Below, piece by piece: positions 22,431 through 34,211 of a stretch of 64,000 nt of DNA. The number at the start of each line of letters is the position of its first letter. Position 1 is the stretch's first letter. This DNA comes from Rosellinia necatrix. Lineage: Eukaryota; Ascomycota; Sordariomycetes; Xylariales; Xylariaceae. Position numbers and translations under genes: made by a program. The stretch lies in contig JAGYVD010000006.1 of NCBI GenBank assembly GCA_021209875.1, forward strand, positions 992,001 to 1,056,000, read 5' to 3'. The notes below the pieces were generated by a model that was not told where the DNA came from, made no database searches, and worked only from the letters and a program-made list of their open reading frames with translations.

Positions 22431-23364
22431 TGTCGTAGACGCCTCGGATAAGCGCTACACTATTGCATGATCCGCATCGTGGGAAAAGGGAATGCGACGT
22501 AGGAAAGGAAATGGGAAATTGCACGGCATCGAAGGGGACCGGAATTGTTGACTCCCTCCTCAGTTTGCCAGAGCTTGCAAGAAACGAACGCAGTCAACGG
22601 CTCGTCAAATTACGTTGGTAGTCCGGCTAGAGGAGACGATCAATGCGCATTGATAAGCTAGGCTACTAGGCTACCTTAGAATAGATGTGGTGGTCCTGGA
22701 ATGGTGGCTCGGGAAAGATGACCTATCTAACTAGCTCATGACTCATCCAATAAAGAGCCATCGGTTTGATGAGGCATGCGATCCCCCACGCTGTTCATGC
22801 TTGCATATTTGCGTGGCGGGCGCTAGGCAGCAACTCTCCATGTCGCCTATTCGGTTCCGGCGCCGTCTCTTCGGTCCCGGCTCCCCCAAGATAGTGCACG
22901 GCGAGCCACATCCAGCCGTGCCAGTATCCTGACTGCTTCAAGCGTGCGGGAAGTTCGAACACCCCGCATGCATCCACTTTCATCGTCAATTGTTTAGTAC
23001 CTGGGTCGAGCCCCGTCATATCGACGCGGCCACCCCGGACCCCGGTGTTCGGGAATCACGAGTTTTCCATTAGCATCGGCGATAGGTGAGCCTCTCTGCG
23101 GCTACAAAATGACCTCTCCCGCCAAGCCCCAAGTCAATTAGTCGTAGGCAGGCTGTTGTTGCGCTTGAGTGTTGCATTTGTTGTTGTCATCGTCGTCGTC
23201 GTTCAATATTCCCCTATCAGTGCAAGTAAGGCTGCGAAGCCGTACTTCATGAACTACGGAGAAAAAAAAAAAAATTCCCGAATTCCTCAGCTCACCTAAC
23301 CAAATTTCCCCTCTTCCTACTTTTCCCGCCATTCACCATAGAGCACCAGAAGAACATACACGCC
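22431..23364. other. intergenic, no gene recognised
   Basis: This is mixed composition with one GTC/ATC-type trinucleotide stretch at about 23176-23200 and an A-run at 23261-23273. The last 100 bp lead into the FAD monooxygenase start. Confidence 0.5.
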
Positions 23365-24853
23365 ATGTCGCCGACCAAGCCCGCCCCGATAGCCATCGTC
23401 GGCGGCGGCCCCTGCGGCCTGACGCTGGCGCGGCTGCTCGAGCGCGCGGGGCTCGAGTACGTCGTGTTCGAGCGCGACGCCTCGGCGGACGCCGCCCACG
23501 GGCAGCAAGGGGGCACCCTCGACCTGCACCCCGGCACGGGCCAGGCGGCGCTGGCGGCGGCGGGGCTCACGGCGGAGTTCGAGGCCGCGGCGCGCCGCGA
23601 GGCCGCCGTCTTCACCGTCCAGGACTCCCTGGGCGGCCACTTCTACCGCCACCACAACCCCGATGACGAGCAGCGCGGGACGGCTGTCGACCGCCCCGAG
23701 ATCGACCGCGCCCAGCTCAGGGCCATCCTGCTCGCCTCCGTCCCCGCGGCCCGCGTCAGGTGGGGGAAGGCCCTGCGCGCGGTCGAGCGCGAGGGTGACG
23801 GCGACGACGACGGTGCCGCGGGCTGTGTGCTTAGGTTCGCTGACGGGAGCTCCGAGAAGGGGTTCCGGCTTGTGGTTGGCGCCGATGGCGCTTGGAGTAA
23901 GGTGCGGCCTTTGGTATGTTCTGCCTCTTATATCTTCCCCCCACTCTCTTCCCATTACACGGACACAACTCCCGGACCCGACAATGCTAACCTCACGTTC
24001 CACCCCCCAGATCACGCCCGCGAAGCCGAAGTACTCGGGCAAGACGTTCTTCGAGGGCCGGATCTCGCACGCGAACCCGCAGTACGCGGCGGCGCAGGCG
24101 CTGGCCGGGCCGGGGAACTCGCTGGCGATCGGGCCTGGCCGCGCGCTCGTCGTGCAGCAGACGGCCGACCGCACGTACCGCGTCTACGCGGGGCTCGAGG
24201 AGCCCGACATCGACGCGCTGACGCGCCCCGACGGCGGGGCCTTGCACTTCCCTTCCCCTTCCCCCTTCCCTTCCCCTTCCTCTTCCTCTTCATCCGCTGC
24301 CGACGCGGAGGACGCGGCGCGGGCGGCGCTGCTCGCCCGCTTCGACGGCTGGGCGCCGCACCTGCGCCGCTTCATCGAGTGCGCCGAGGGCCCCTGGCGG
24401 GTCTGGCCGCTGCACACGTTCAGCGAAGAAACCTACACCTACGCCACCACCACCACCACCACCACCGCCACCGCCACGCCGGCCGAAGGTAGCGAGAGCG
24501 GGGGCTGGAAGCGCGCCCGCGGCGTCGCGCTGCTCGGCGACGCCGCGCACGTCACGCTGCCCAACGGCGAGGGCGTCAACGCCGCCATGCTCGACGCCCT
24601 GCGGCTTTGCGAGTCCCTCGTCGCCGAGATCGGGGCCGGCCCCGGCTCCGACTCCGGCGGGGAGTTCGATCCCCGCGCGGACGGGGACGCCGTAGAGCGC
24701 GCCATCGTCCGCTACGAGGATGACATGCTGCCGCGCGCCCGCGAACACGTCGCCGATGGCGTCGCCATGGGCGACGTCATGTACGCCCCCGATGGCGCCG
24801 AGCGCATGATCGCTATGTTCGCGTCGTTTGCGGAGCAGGCTGGGCAGGCGTAG
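23365..24853 (+). CDS. FAD-dependent monooxygenase, TetX/PHBH type
   Basis: This is a flavin group A aromatic or polyketide-type hydroxylase. It has the FAD Rossmann motif IVGGGPCGLTLARLLERAG then VVFERD (residues 10-37), GGTLDLHPGTGQ, the DRPEIDRAQLRAILL segment, the DG-type motif VVGADGAWSKVR and the second FAD motif LLGDAAHVTLPNGEGVNAAMLDAL. These features match the TetX-like subfamily. One intron, 23914-24010 (GTATGT...CCAG, 97 bp), is phase 0. The product is 463 residues. Two low-complexity insertions (Pro-Ser-Phe around 24248-24295 and a Thr run around 24443-24470) sit in likely surface loops. GC content is far higher than in the flanks. The substrate is unknown. No biosynthetic neighbours are adjacent, so it may act alone in detoxification or degradation. 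Confidence 0.9.
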
Positions 24854-25201
24854 GAGGCTTTTTTTTTTTTCCCTAAGCTGGGCGGGGTTGCAAGTGTATT
24901 ATTGTTTGGGTCTTCTCTCCTCTTTGTTCTTGGATTTTGGGTCGAAGGTTGGAACTGTATTTTATATTAGGTAGATTCGTAGATGGATCTTTTCATGAAC
25001 AATGTTAAGCTTGGATATCTCTCTCGAACATGTTTCGGCTGCACTTTTTATTTGCTACGTTCTTCGTGATTAGATGGCATATCGTGCTAATACGCCCAAC
25101 TCATTTGCCTGCTCCTTCATTAACCCCTTTCCCCTCTAGCCCGTCTTAGAGTTTTCGGCCTAGAGATATTAATTCATCGTAAAGCATATTTGACCGCGAG
25201 C
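24854..25201. other. convergent intergenic spacer
   Basis: This is the 3' region shared by the FAD monooxygenase and the minus-strand nuclease gene. A T-run lies just after the monooxygenase stop (24859-24870). Nothing else is recognised. Confidence 0.5.
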
Positions 25202-27462
25202 TCAGGGTTGGCCTAATTCTTCATCTAGTGTGGTATGATTATCAGTCGTAGATATTAGCCCGATTACATCCCACTGTTCACTGAACATGTTACTGGTTGC
25301 TATGTCGAATGCTCTTTTCCGAGCTGAATACGTCCTGTTAGAGATGGCCGAGGCCTGCGAATCGCCTTGTAGATCCGGCGTGTCATCTCGATCCGTGTCC
25401 TCTTGGAACGAGTCATATTTACGTTTTCGTGGCTCGTCTAATGCCTCCGAAATGGGCGAGCCCACCCGGGGCTTTAACGATGTTGCGGCCTGACTTCGTG
25501 CGGGTTCATTAGATGTTACTACGGATGCATCGGGCGCATGAGCGGTCTCGGTGGGGGGCCTAAAAAGGCTTGGTTCGCACCAGGCAGAACTAGTCGTCTG
25601 CTGGCTGTCTTGGTCTTGCTCTTCGTCTTGCCTCGTAGTCGGTTCTTTGACGTTACAGTCAAATATTTGATCATCGAACTCAAACTTGCCGGCCGAACAA
25701 CAATCGCTGAAAAGTCCACCGATAGACCATCCCTTTTGTAACCAACGTTCAGGGTCGAAAGTGCAAGGCGTAATGTCCTTCGGCTTGAATGCGCTGACGA
25801 AATTCCGAAGCTCGGGGAGGGAGGAATGGCGCGCGTACGGGAAGTAAATGACGTTAGGAAGTGGTGCGTCGTCGGCGGTTGTTTCGTTCCTTTGCATGAT
25901 TGGGTTCCGTGTGGACTCTAGCTTGCGAAGCAGTAGCTTCATCACCCCGGGAACGCCTTCTTCGGCAGGATCTCCACAGTTGGTGGTTAAGCTTATATCT
26001 CGTCCATTTTTTAGAGCTGTATCGACACTATCGATATATGGTCGCAACTCCATGAACAAGGTATTATTGGCGGATATCCTGTAATAATTGAGAAACCTGT
26101 CGCGTAAGGCTCGGCCTTAGACTTACAGCTCAAGAATGTTCATCATCTCGTTTGGTGTTAATGTTGTAGCTTGTGTGAGATCTTCACCCCCACCGCCGAT
26201 GCCGACTTCCATCAGATCTTGCCCGCCCTTAAGATGCGTAACGATTGGGCGAATCCAGACGACTGGCTTAGTCTCCATCACTTTGCACCCCATACCTTTC
26301 CCGCAACTGTGAATTCGAACGTTCTCGTCGCGAGTTAAACAACCCGCATGTGAAGTATTTCCACATGTAAATCCAACAAGGGCCGGTGCTTCTTTGGATA
26401 AATGCGTTTGGGTGGCCCACCGGTTATCTTTTGACTTCGTGACTAACGATTCGAAGACTCGCATTTTATAGTCATCGACATGAATCTTGTGAAATATTAG
26501 ATACGGCTCGAAGAATGGCCCACAAACCAGAAGGAGTCCTTTTTTTTTTTTTTTACCATTGAGTTCAGTGCTTTAGATAGCGCGATCCAGACTTCCTCAT
26601 ACCTACGCCAGTTAGCTCGTTCACGTTAATTGACCTGGCAACCGTACCCGTATGTCCATGCTTGGAAATGAAATATGGTATCCTCAGGGTATCTACGGAG
26701 TTTCCCCAAGAGCTCGCTTAAGCCATCTGCCTTAGTTTGGAGAGGGTAATCGTCCAGGATCGAAGTGTCTAGGTAGATGCGGTCAAGAGTCTTCCAGCCT
26801 GACGAGTATTCGATCATATTCGGATTCTGGGTGATAGCAGTTACGAACCGTGGTTCACACCTGATATCTCCTGTATATAGCACGGCCTTACCCGAACTTT
26901 CGAATACTGTGCATCGAGGTTAATTGATCTCAGGATACAGCCATTATTTTAGCCGTGTGCCACTCACGGAACATGACGGCCCCCACACAATGATTTGCAT
27001 CTAGAAGGGTAACTTGTATAGAGCTTCCCTGAGAAAGCGATATGGTGGTAGGCGTGTCCAGAGGAATGGGCTTCAGCTTTTTCTCGAGGTGCTTGTACGT
27101 CTGCAGCCGAGGGTCTTCGAATATGCCATGGGCCAAGTTTAAGCGGACAGACGACCTTTCGAGACGAAGCAATATTCCCTTGGTCGCCGCCGAGCAATAT
27201 ATACTTTAATCGATTAGTTCAACCCCGATAGGAGGTTAAGGAACTTACAATGAGCCATCGAAGGTATCTAAGCCAGCGAGGTGGTCGCTATGAACGTGAC
27301 TAAGGAAGCATGCCAATGGTGGCGACAATCCAGGCGATCGACGAAAGAAATCAACTGCATATGTCGGATGCCATGTCATGAGAAAGCCTCTTGAGTTTAA
27401 ATCAATGATTACTAACCCCTTATATCTGGGAACTCGGGCAAAAAGCCCTTGAAAGTCGACAT
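25202..27462 (-). CDS. SNM1/Artemis-family DNA repair nuclease (beta-CASP metallo-beta-lactamase)
   Basis: The protein is expected to act in the nucleus on DNA ends or cross-links. It starts MSTFKGFLPEFPDIR at 27462 and continues VDFFRRSPG with the metal motif FLSHVHSDHLAGLD. Then come YCSAAT, IPLDTPTTISLSQG, LDANHCVGAVMF, the LYTGDIR motif, LDRIYLDTS and FHFQAWTYGYEEVWIALSKAL, in the family's order. A long Ser/Gln/Lys-rich C-terminal tail follows (residues 490-642). I place six introns: 27416-27355, 27248-27204, 26967-26907, 26647-26603, 26556-26486 and 26126-26079. All are GT-AG with matching phases, giving 642 residues in seven exons. One intron contains a T-run of about 16 (complement of its poly-A). 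No lesion is visible. It could be the Artemis-like or the Pso2-like paralogue. Confidence 0.9.
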
Positions 27463-28281
27463 GGCGGAGGCATATCAGCATGCACACAGCTCCAGACTGG
27501 TCTGACGACCTCGACGGCAACTGTGCTTTGTTGGTTGGTGGGTAGAGTCTCGAAATTAATGATATGATCCTATACTTGTATATCAAGAGCTTCGTGCAGA
27601 AGAAGGTTTCGTAAAGCGACAGGGGATGCAGTATGTAAAACAATAGGTAGGCAGGCAAGGAGGTGGACTGAAACCTAGTGTAGATAGTGACTGCCCACTA
27701 ACGCTTGGAAGGCTAGTGGCAGGTTTTAGCACCATCTAGGTGCTGGGAATACCTAGGTAGGCTGTAACAATGGCAATAACTAACTAGCGCCAATTAGCAT
27801 TCCTGACCCCTCAGACATCTACTAGTTCTCTACAATTCATGTCTCGAAGACAACTCTTAGACGTAAACAATGTCAACTGCCACGATTCCGGGCCAGCCAC
27901 GAACAGAAACCGGGGTATTTAGGCCTCATATTCATATCGTCTGATTACTTATACGATTACAATACGTTGCAGACGAGCCCCAACGGTTAAGAATGGCCAA
28001 GAAGTCTGGACCTCGCCTTCGCAATTGGAGGAATAACTCAATCCCGTCGTCTTTTCGCACGCAATGCATTCCCGTTTTAGCCTCAAATGGCTACTTGGCG
28101 ATATAAAGTAATGGAACCTTATTCATCCCGCAAGATGGGATCGTCGGACCCTATTAAGCCGCATTGATCTACGAGGGGTATAAATGAACCCCTAGACCTA
28201 AACGCGCGCCCGGGTCAACAGTAGAATGAATCCCGGTTTCTGGAACGCATTTGAAGCCTGTTGTCGTCATTCACTGTGAGG
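27463..28281. other. divergent promoter region between nuclease and GH43 genes
   Basis: No gene is seen. TAGGTA/CCTAGGT pieces occur at about 27736-27760. The region serves as upstream DNA for both flanking genes. Confidence 0.5.
28179..28184 (+). promoter_or_regulatory. TATA box of the GH43 gene
   Basis: TATAAA lies about 100 bp before the GH43 start codon at 28282, a normal spacing for an inducible fungal hydrolase gene. Confidence 0.5.
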
Positions 28282-29502
28282 ATGCGTCGAGGAAATCTTA
28301 TTCGCGCAGTCGCCTTGAGCAGTGCTTGGCTAGGCATCGCCGATGCCAATCCTATTGACCTGCGGGATTTCGGGCTGAGGGCCGAGCCGCGTGCGGATTC
28401 GAGTCTGGTTGGCTACCTGGGTGCCTTCTTCCTGGGGGCCGATCCATACGTGTACTTCTACCAGAGCAACGGGAACAATCCGACCTCCTTCACGGCCTTG
28501 AACAATGGCCAGCCAGTGCTGAAGCCCACAAAGGGCACCGGCGGCGTCCGAGACCCGTATCTCGTCCAGGGGGGCGGCGCCGAAGCGGGGAGGAAGTGGT
28601 ATATCGTGGGAACCGATCTCGATATTGGCAAGGTAGTTTCACACACAACTTATTCCCCTAGGCTCCATGTTCGTAGCTAATCAGCTGGTAGACGAATTGG
28701 AATGCCGCTCAACGGACTGGAAGTAGAGGTATATTTATCTGGGATAGCACTGATCTCGTTAATTTCGGCAACGAGCGTTTAGTCGTAGTGGAGGACGCCA
28801 CAGCGGGTATGGTTTGGGCACCGGAGGCTATTTGGGACGCTGCTAAGAGTGAGTCACGCTACCAACTCTCGTGACGATGTGCTAATAGACGTAATCGCTT
28901 AGACCAATACCTTGTTCACTGGGCCTCGAAGTTTGTAGGTTCACCCTGGTCCTAGAATCGGGGCAAGATGCACCGCTAATTTGCTATAGTACTCGACTTC
29001 CGACCCCAGCCACACTGGCAATCCCTCCACGATCCGCATTCGTTACGCCTACACAAGTGATTTTAAGACATTTACAGCTCCCCAGACATATATCGATTAC
29101 TCGCCCACGAACATCATCGACCTGGATATCCTCTCGCTTGACAACGAAAGCAAGAATTATCTTAGGTTCATGAAAGACGAGTCGATTCAGACCGTCTTCG
29201 TCGAATATTCATCGAATGGTCTGTTCGGACCATGGACACGGGCCGGTGGGAGCTCGGCAATCATCGCTTCAAGTGTTGAGGGACCGGCGGCATACCGCGA
29301 CAACACGCAAGACTCAAAAGTCCACGTACTGCTTGACTTTTACGGAAGCGACGGTTATAGGCCATATGAGAGCACAGACCCTAAGAATAACAAATGGACC
29401 GCAAGCAACCGTACAAGCTTCCCCGCGAATTTACGTCATGGTAGCATCCTCCCTATTAACCAAACTCTGTTCGATGCTTTGGGCAAGAAATGGGGTTCAT
29501 AG
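28282..29502 (+). CDS. secreted glycoside hydrolase family 43 (arabinan/xylan-type)
   Basis: This is a five-bladed beta-propeller inverting glycosidase acting on plant cell-wall arabinan or xylan side chains outside the cell. Residues 1-22 form a signal peptide with core AVALSSAWLGIADA. Expected catalytic positions are present: Asp91 in GGVRDPYLV (base), Asp224 in NIIDLDI (pKa modulator) and Glu277 in SSVEGPAAY (acid). The family WAPE sits at residue 159. Four exons are joined by introns 28633-28691 (GTAGTT), 28849-28902 (GTGAGT) and 28935-28989 (GTAGGT), with phases 0, 1 and 0, giving 350 residues. The ATG at 28282 is preferred over upstream non-ATG codons. The exact subfamily and substrate cannot be read from motifs. 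Confidence 0.88.
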
Positions 29503-29815
29503 GATACGACATATATTCACTAGAACTACTCAATACTATGAAACATATACTGATATTTATGTTGCGTGCTATTTTATCAACTATTTTCCTCGCTGTTGTC
29601 GATTTTCGACTGGCCAGCGGGTAGCTTACTGACCAAAATTTTAACCCGGAGGTGGCTGGCGTTATACTAACCTCTAACAAGGTTTTTAAAAAAAAAAACA
29701 ACAAAACAAAAATGCTGTTAAGAAATCCGACACTTACCTCGGCCCAAACCTGTGTGGCCGCCAGGACGTGTTCGGACTAACAAGTGTGCGGGAACTTACC
29801 TCTCGGGCGCCAACT
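29503..29815. other. convergent spacer
   Basis: AT-rich 3' flank between the GH43 gene and the minus-strand hypothetical gene. An A-run with AACAAAAC pieces lies at about 29688-29710. No gene is seen. Confidence 0.5.
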
Positions 29816-30793
29816 TTACACGACGGCGGCCATGGCCTCTCGGCAGATCTCGCGCTGCATCGTGACGACCTGCTCGCCCATGGCGCGCAGCTCCGTCATG
29901 CTCTCCGCGGGCGGGTAGTCCATCTGGATGAGGCACTGGAGGAAGGCCTGGTACTCGGTGTACGCGGCATTGCAACGCTGTACCAACGCCATCAGCTCAG
30001 GGGTCATGGCGCCCTCGATAATACTGCAGTTATCGTTTTCGTCGTCGTCGTCTTTTTCGTCCACGAACACGGGCTCCCGCGGGGGCTTGTCCGCGCTACG
30101 CGGCGTGTACGTGTCCCCGATGCGCCGGGCGTCGGGGCGGTAGGTGTCCAGGTACGGGCCGACGTTCGCGTGGGCCTGCCAGCCCGGGCCGAGGTCGACG
30201 GGGCGCCGCGGCAGGGAGCGGCGGTGCGGCGTGTACCAGGGCCAGAACTCGAGCTGCGGGTGCCCTACCTTACCCTCACCACCGTCGTCGTCGACGGTGC
30301 CGCCGCCGGTGCGGAAGCGCCGCACCAGCTCCGTCATGTACCGCTCCGGGCGGCCGCGGCCGTCGAGGACGACGTAGGCGTGCGCCGACAGCCGGCACTC
30401 GTAGAGGCCGCTCCCGAGGCGCAGCGTGATGTGCATGTCCGCCTCGACCAGCAGGTACCGGTCCGGGGGCTCGATCAGGATCTTGCGGCCCTGCGCGTCC
30501 CGCGCGTACTGCTGCGCGTGCGCCGCCCGCACCACCCACGCGTGCGTCAGGCCCAGCGCCTTCGCGATCGCCTTGGCGAAGTTGTTGTGCGCCCACACCA
30601 GCTCCCGGTCCCGCATCCGCGGCCGCCGGTCCAGCCACACCACCAGCGGGTCCGACGCGATCCCCTGCCCGAAGCACCGGTTCGGGTCCTGCAGCGCCTG
30701 GTCGTACTTCCACTCCTCCTGGTCGTCCTTGCACGGCTCCCATGCCGGCGGGAGCGGGTCGCACGGCCGCCACATGTTCCTGTTGTTCGCCAT
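29816..30793 (-). CDS. hypothetical protein
   Basis: I choose the ATG at 30793 (GAGATGGCG) because GC-rich, codon-biased sequence begins there. An in-frame upstream ATG at 30892 would add 33 residues. The protein has 325 residues: a Trp/Pro-rich N-terminus (MWRPCDPLPPAWEPC), a core with ELVWAHNNFAKAIAKALG and YECRLSAHAYVVLDG, an acidic stretch DEKDDDDENDN, and a helical C-terminus (ALVQRCNAAYTEYQAFLQ). I recognise no domain. It shows no signal peptide or membrane segment. Uniform strong codon bias over 1 kb and lack of repeats make it more credible than the other hypothetical frames here. Confidence 0.6.
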   Translation of the reverse strand: MANNRNMWRPCDPLPPAWEPCKDDQEEWKYDQALQDPNRCFGQGIASDPLVVWLDRRPRMRDRELVWAHNNFAKAIAKALGLTHAWVVRAAHAQQYARDAQGRKILIEPPDRYLLVEADMHITLRLGSGLYECRLSAHAYVVLDGRGRPERYMTELVRRFRTGGGTVDDDGGEGKVGHPQLEFWPWYTPHRRSLPRRPVDLGPGWQAHANVGPYLDTYRPDARRIGDTYTPRSADKPPREPVFVDEKDDDDENDNCSIIEGAMTPELMALVQRCNAAYTEYQAFLQCLIQMDYPPAESMTELRAMGEQVVTMQREICREAMAAVV

Positions 30794-31380
30794 CTCTCCG
30801 CTCGCTCTAAATTTGGTTCCGATACTTATCTTCGATGTGATGTTTCGAATGCTGCTGGTTAGTTGATTCCTACCTGCTTTTCTGGGAGACATGGCTTGGA
30901 TTTTATATTGGATTTGTTGCGCGACCGATCGTACTCGGTGTAGTATGAATGGCTTTCATCTCGCTCGCGTTTTTTGTTATCCTTTTCCGAGCATGCCATT
31001 GTTGAATATAATGGTTTGTTGTCTACTCATGAATGACTAGCTCTTTGGAATCAAGAATTGGTCTGATACTATTTCCATCATGCTTTGTTGCACAGTGGCA
31101 TTCAGAAGTTCCAAGCGGCGAAACAGAACCGACACTATATGAAACCACGGAATTTGGAATTTCTTTGTATCTTAATTGTGGTATTCTTTGTCCAGTTGAC
31201 GCTAAAGCGCGTTACTCTAAGCCACAGAGAACAAAGAGAACGCCAGAGGATGTAAAGAAACGACAGAACTTTCTCTTAGGAATTTTAACCTTTTCCATTG
31301 TCGCTCAATTTATCCGGCATTGACTCGCGGCCAACAATTCGCGTGCGAATAATCTGCGCGAACACGAAAACGCCGAGATA
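30794..31380. other. divergent promoter region
   Basis: Upstream DNA of the minus-strand hypothetical gene and of the plus-strand kinase. A short frame at 31033-31323 has no recognisable content. No RNA gene is seen. Confidence 0.45.
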
Positions 31381-33250
31381 ATGTATCCCTCAGACACTGA
31401 AGATCGAGGCTCAGTGTCGGGCGAACTACCCGCGGATGCACGAGTTGAAGACATTACGAGGTATGCCACCGGCGGTTTTCACCCCATACACCTAGGTGAT
31501 AGGATAGGTCAAAATGAACGATTCGAGGTTCATCACAAACTCGGTCATACCGACACGTGCACGGTATGGTTATGCCTAGATCGTCAGAACCAGCGACACG
31601 TTGGTGTCAAGGTCTTTCAATCTGGAAAATCAACAGAATCGCATCCCGAAATAGAGGCACTGCAACTATTTGAGGGTATTAGTCGTGAGGAGCTCCGATC
31701 CAATCGGATATTCACGATTGAAGAGCATTTTTGGATTGATGGGCCAAACGGTCGCCACCTCTGCCTTGTTGTGCCAGTCCTTGGGCCTCCCATAAGCTAC
31801 GGCTTGCCGGGTATGGATCTTGACACCCCGGATCTCCTTACGGATTTATGCCTGCAAGCATCACAAACTCTGAAGTACTTACATGATAAGAAAATTTGTC
31901 ATGGAGGTGAGATATGTCGGTCCCGTTCGAGCTCATGCGCTTCAGTTAAGACTGACTGCATTCTTAGATTTCCGCCCCGACCATATGAGGATGCAATTGA
32001 ATTCGGATGCAATGAGCAGGGTCAAGATCTACGACCTGTTCGGCGAACCGAAAGTCTGGTATTTAAGCGATTACAGGAACGAGGATGGTGGGAGACGCCC
32101 ACACTACTTGGTAGAACCGGCTCGGGTCGCCCGCCTAGAGGAAAAATACCGCACGGGAAAAATCGCCGTTGACTCCTTTTCTGCAGCATATCGCGAAAAC
32201 GATGCAACCAAGCCGGAGATACTTGACGTGCAATACACGCCTCCAGAGATCCGGTTCTTGAAGACATCATCAGGCTTCAGTAGCGACATCTGGTCTCTAG
32301 CAAGCACGATCCATCTCGTAAGAACGTCGAAGCGGCTCTTGGCTAGTTTAGATTCGAAATCAAGCCTCGTCTCGTGGTTGGCCTGGGCGTACGGGCCGTT
32401 CCCGCAAGGCTATTGGAACGCGGTCGGGGAACACCTCACGAGCGATTCTGCCGTTCCGGTTTTCACCGCCAACACGATACCACAGGGCCCGCCGACCACG
32501 CCCGAGGGTCATTACGCGAGGCAGGTCGCAACCGACCCGGCTGGTTATCCCCGGGAGTGGGGCGAACACCGCAAGAGGGTGGTGGCGCTGCTATTAGGCG
32601 ACGAGGAGACGCCGCGGTCGATCCAGCAGAGGGAGCTGCTGCAGGAAAAGAAAGACCGCAGCAAGTATCTCCGCATCAAGCTCCCGAGGGATTCGAAACC
32701 GTGGACGAATTTCCAGGAACGACGAAAGCGACTCACGGGCTTTGAATCGCTCCTACACGAAGACTTGAGCAAGGAGCGCCAATGGTATCAGGACACCAAC
32801 GCCCTCAACGGCAAGGCTGAAGATATGCGTGAGAGGTTGCCGGCCAGGATTGACAGGGCGACCCTTCGACGGCTGAACCGCACATGGAATACGGGGTCCG
32901 GCCCGGATCAATTTGAGCGCCAGAGAAATAGCACTGATGCGAAGACAAGTGGCACACGCAGCGCTACGGATGGTAATGGCAAACGGCCTCTAACGGGGGA
33001 TGACGGCGCCCAACCAACTCCGAAAAGGGCGAAATTGTTCGCCGCCGAGCACAACCTGCGCGATCTGGTCGAACGCGTGGAGCAGGACGATGGGATGACC
33101 AAGTTCTCATACCGCCTGCAGCCGTCGGAGGTCGATCTCCTGGCCAGTCTTCTGCGCGACATGTTGAAGAACGACCCGAGCGAGCGCATAGATGTGAACG
33201 AGGTGGTACGGCATGGGTGGTTCGCGCAAAGTAGAAAGCGACTTGCTTGA
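31381..33250 (+). CDS. divergent SRPK-like protein kinase
   Basis: It looks like the fungal-expanded SRPK-type kinase group. Visible elements are a weak nucleotide loop (KLGHTDTCTVWL, only one glycine of the usual set), VGVKVF with Lys77, PEIEALQLF with the helix-C Glu, ICHGDFRPDH with catalytic Asp176, VKIYDLFGEP with Asp198, and SGFSSDIWSLAST as the DxW segment. His181 stands where the magnesium-binding Asn is normally found. The single intron 31907-31967 (GTGAGA...TTAG, 61 bp, phase 1) splits the codon of Asp176. A 180-residue charged insert or tail with GKRPLTGDDGAQPTPKRAK (nuclear-signal-like) precedes a C-terminal helix ending MLKNDPSERIDVNEVVRHGWF, the usual kinase end. The product is 602 residues. 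Activity may be reduced or altered. Confidence 0.75.
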
Positions 33251-34211
33251 AACGGCCTATCTACCCCAGCCCAGTAGATCGGTCACAGTCATGAGGCATA
33301 GAAATTACTTAGTCCATGTCCTATTTGTCCTTTATTGTTCACCGGATTTGACTATCTGGTTTTGTGACGGGCATGTTGCATTGTCGTCTGCTGTATCCTT
33401 TATGATACCTTATGCATATAGAGAGCGAGTTGAAAATGCGCCGCTCCGTAATGCAGTTGTCGTATTTTGTACGTGCCAGTGGATGTAACAGCCGTAGAGC
33501 CTCGAGAAAACATATGTAAGGAAGGCTGCCAATAGCCACGTGGTCGGCTTCCCCTGCAAATTCACTGTTTTCTTAGCGTCCGAGAAAGGTCCGTTACCTA
33601 CCGCGGTAAATACAAACATATGTGCAGCGCCCCGAAGAGGTGTAAAAAATGGGCATTGTAAACGTCCCACAAATAGTTTTAAGGTCGAGCCCCCTCTTCC
33701 CTCCCTGTGCATTCAGTGCACTTTTGGTGTAGAAACGTTTTACAGGGCACTTGTTCACTGCCTAGGTACCCCTTACTATACGCACGATTGTTATAACTAA
33801 AATGCCTTAACGAATAATGGCTTAATAACAGAACAACTTGCATCAATTGATGGCCTTTAAATTGTGTATCACATAATGCACTGCCCTCTTAGTATCAGAA
33901 GAGGGTCTGTAGCACGAGCAACTGCTACCTGCCAGAATAGGCATAGTTCTCAGCATGGCTGAAGAGGTTACGGTCCCCTCATTGCACATGCAACAACAGT
34001 AACTGGTTCTCCATAGATTGCGGAAGCGCCTATCGCTAAGCGTAAAACGGCGAAGAGAGGGTCCTAGGTTAGGTAACATATCTCCGATGATATCCCCGTG
34101 TGCAGGACGCCGTGCTTTGGAGGATCGCGACAACAGGGCGCTTGTCCGTTTCCTCCATCGATCTCTACCCGGAGAAGAGCTGTCGAGAAGCTCCGTAAAC
34201 TGACAGAACCA
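33251..34211. other. intergenic, no gene recognised
   Basis: This holds the 3' flank of the kinase and the 5' flank of the MFS gene. Short frames on both strands have no family resemblance. No repeat stands out. Confidence 0.45.

Noticed and set aside
29768..30862. 364-codon plus-strand frame opposite the hypothetical gene at 29816-30793
   Set aside because: Composition is Arg/Val/Leu-biased and typical of an antisense shadow.
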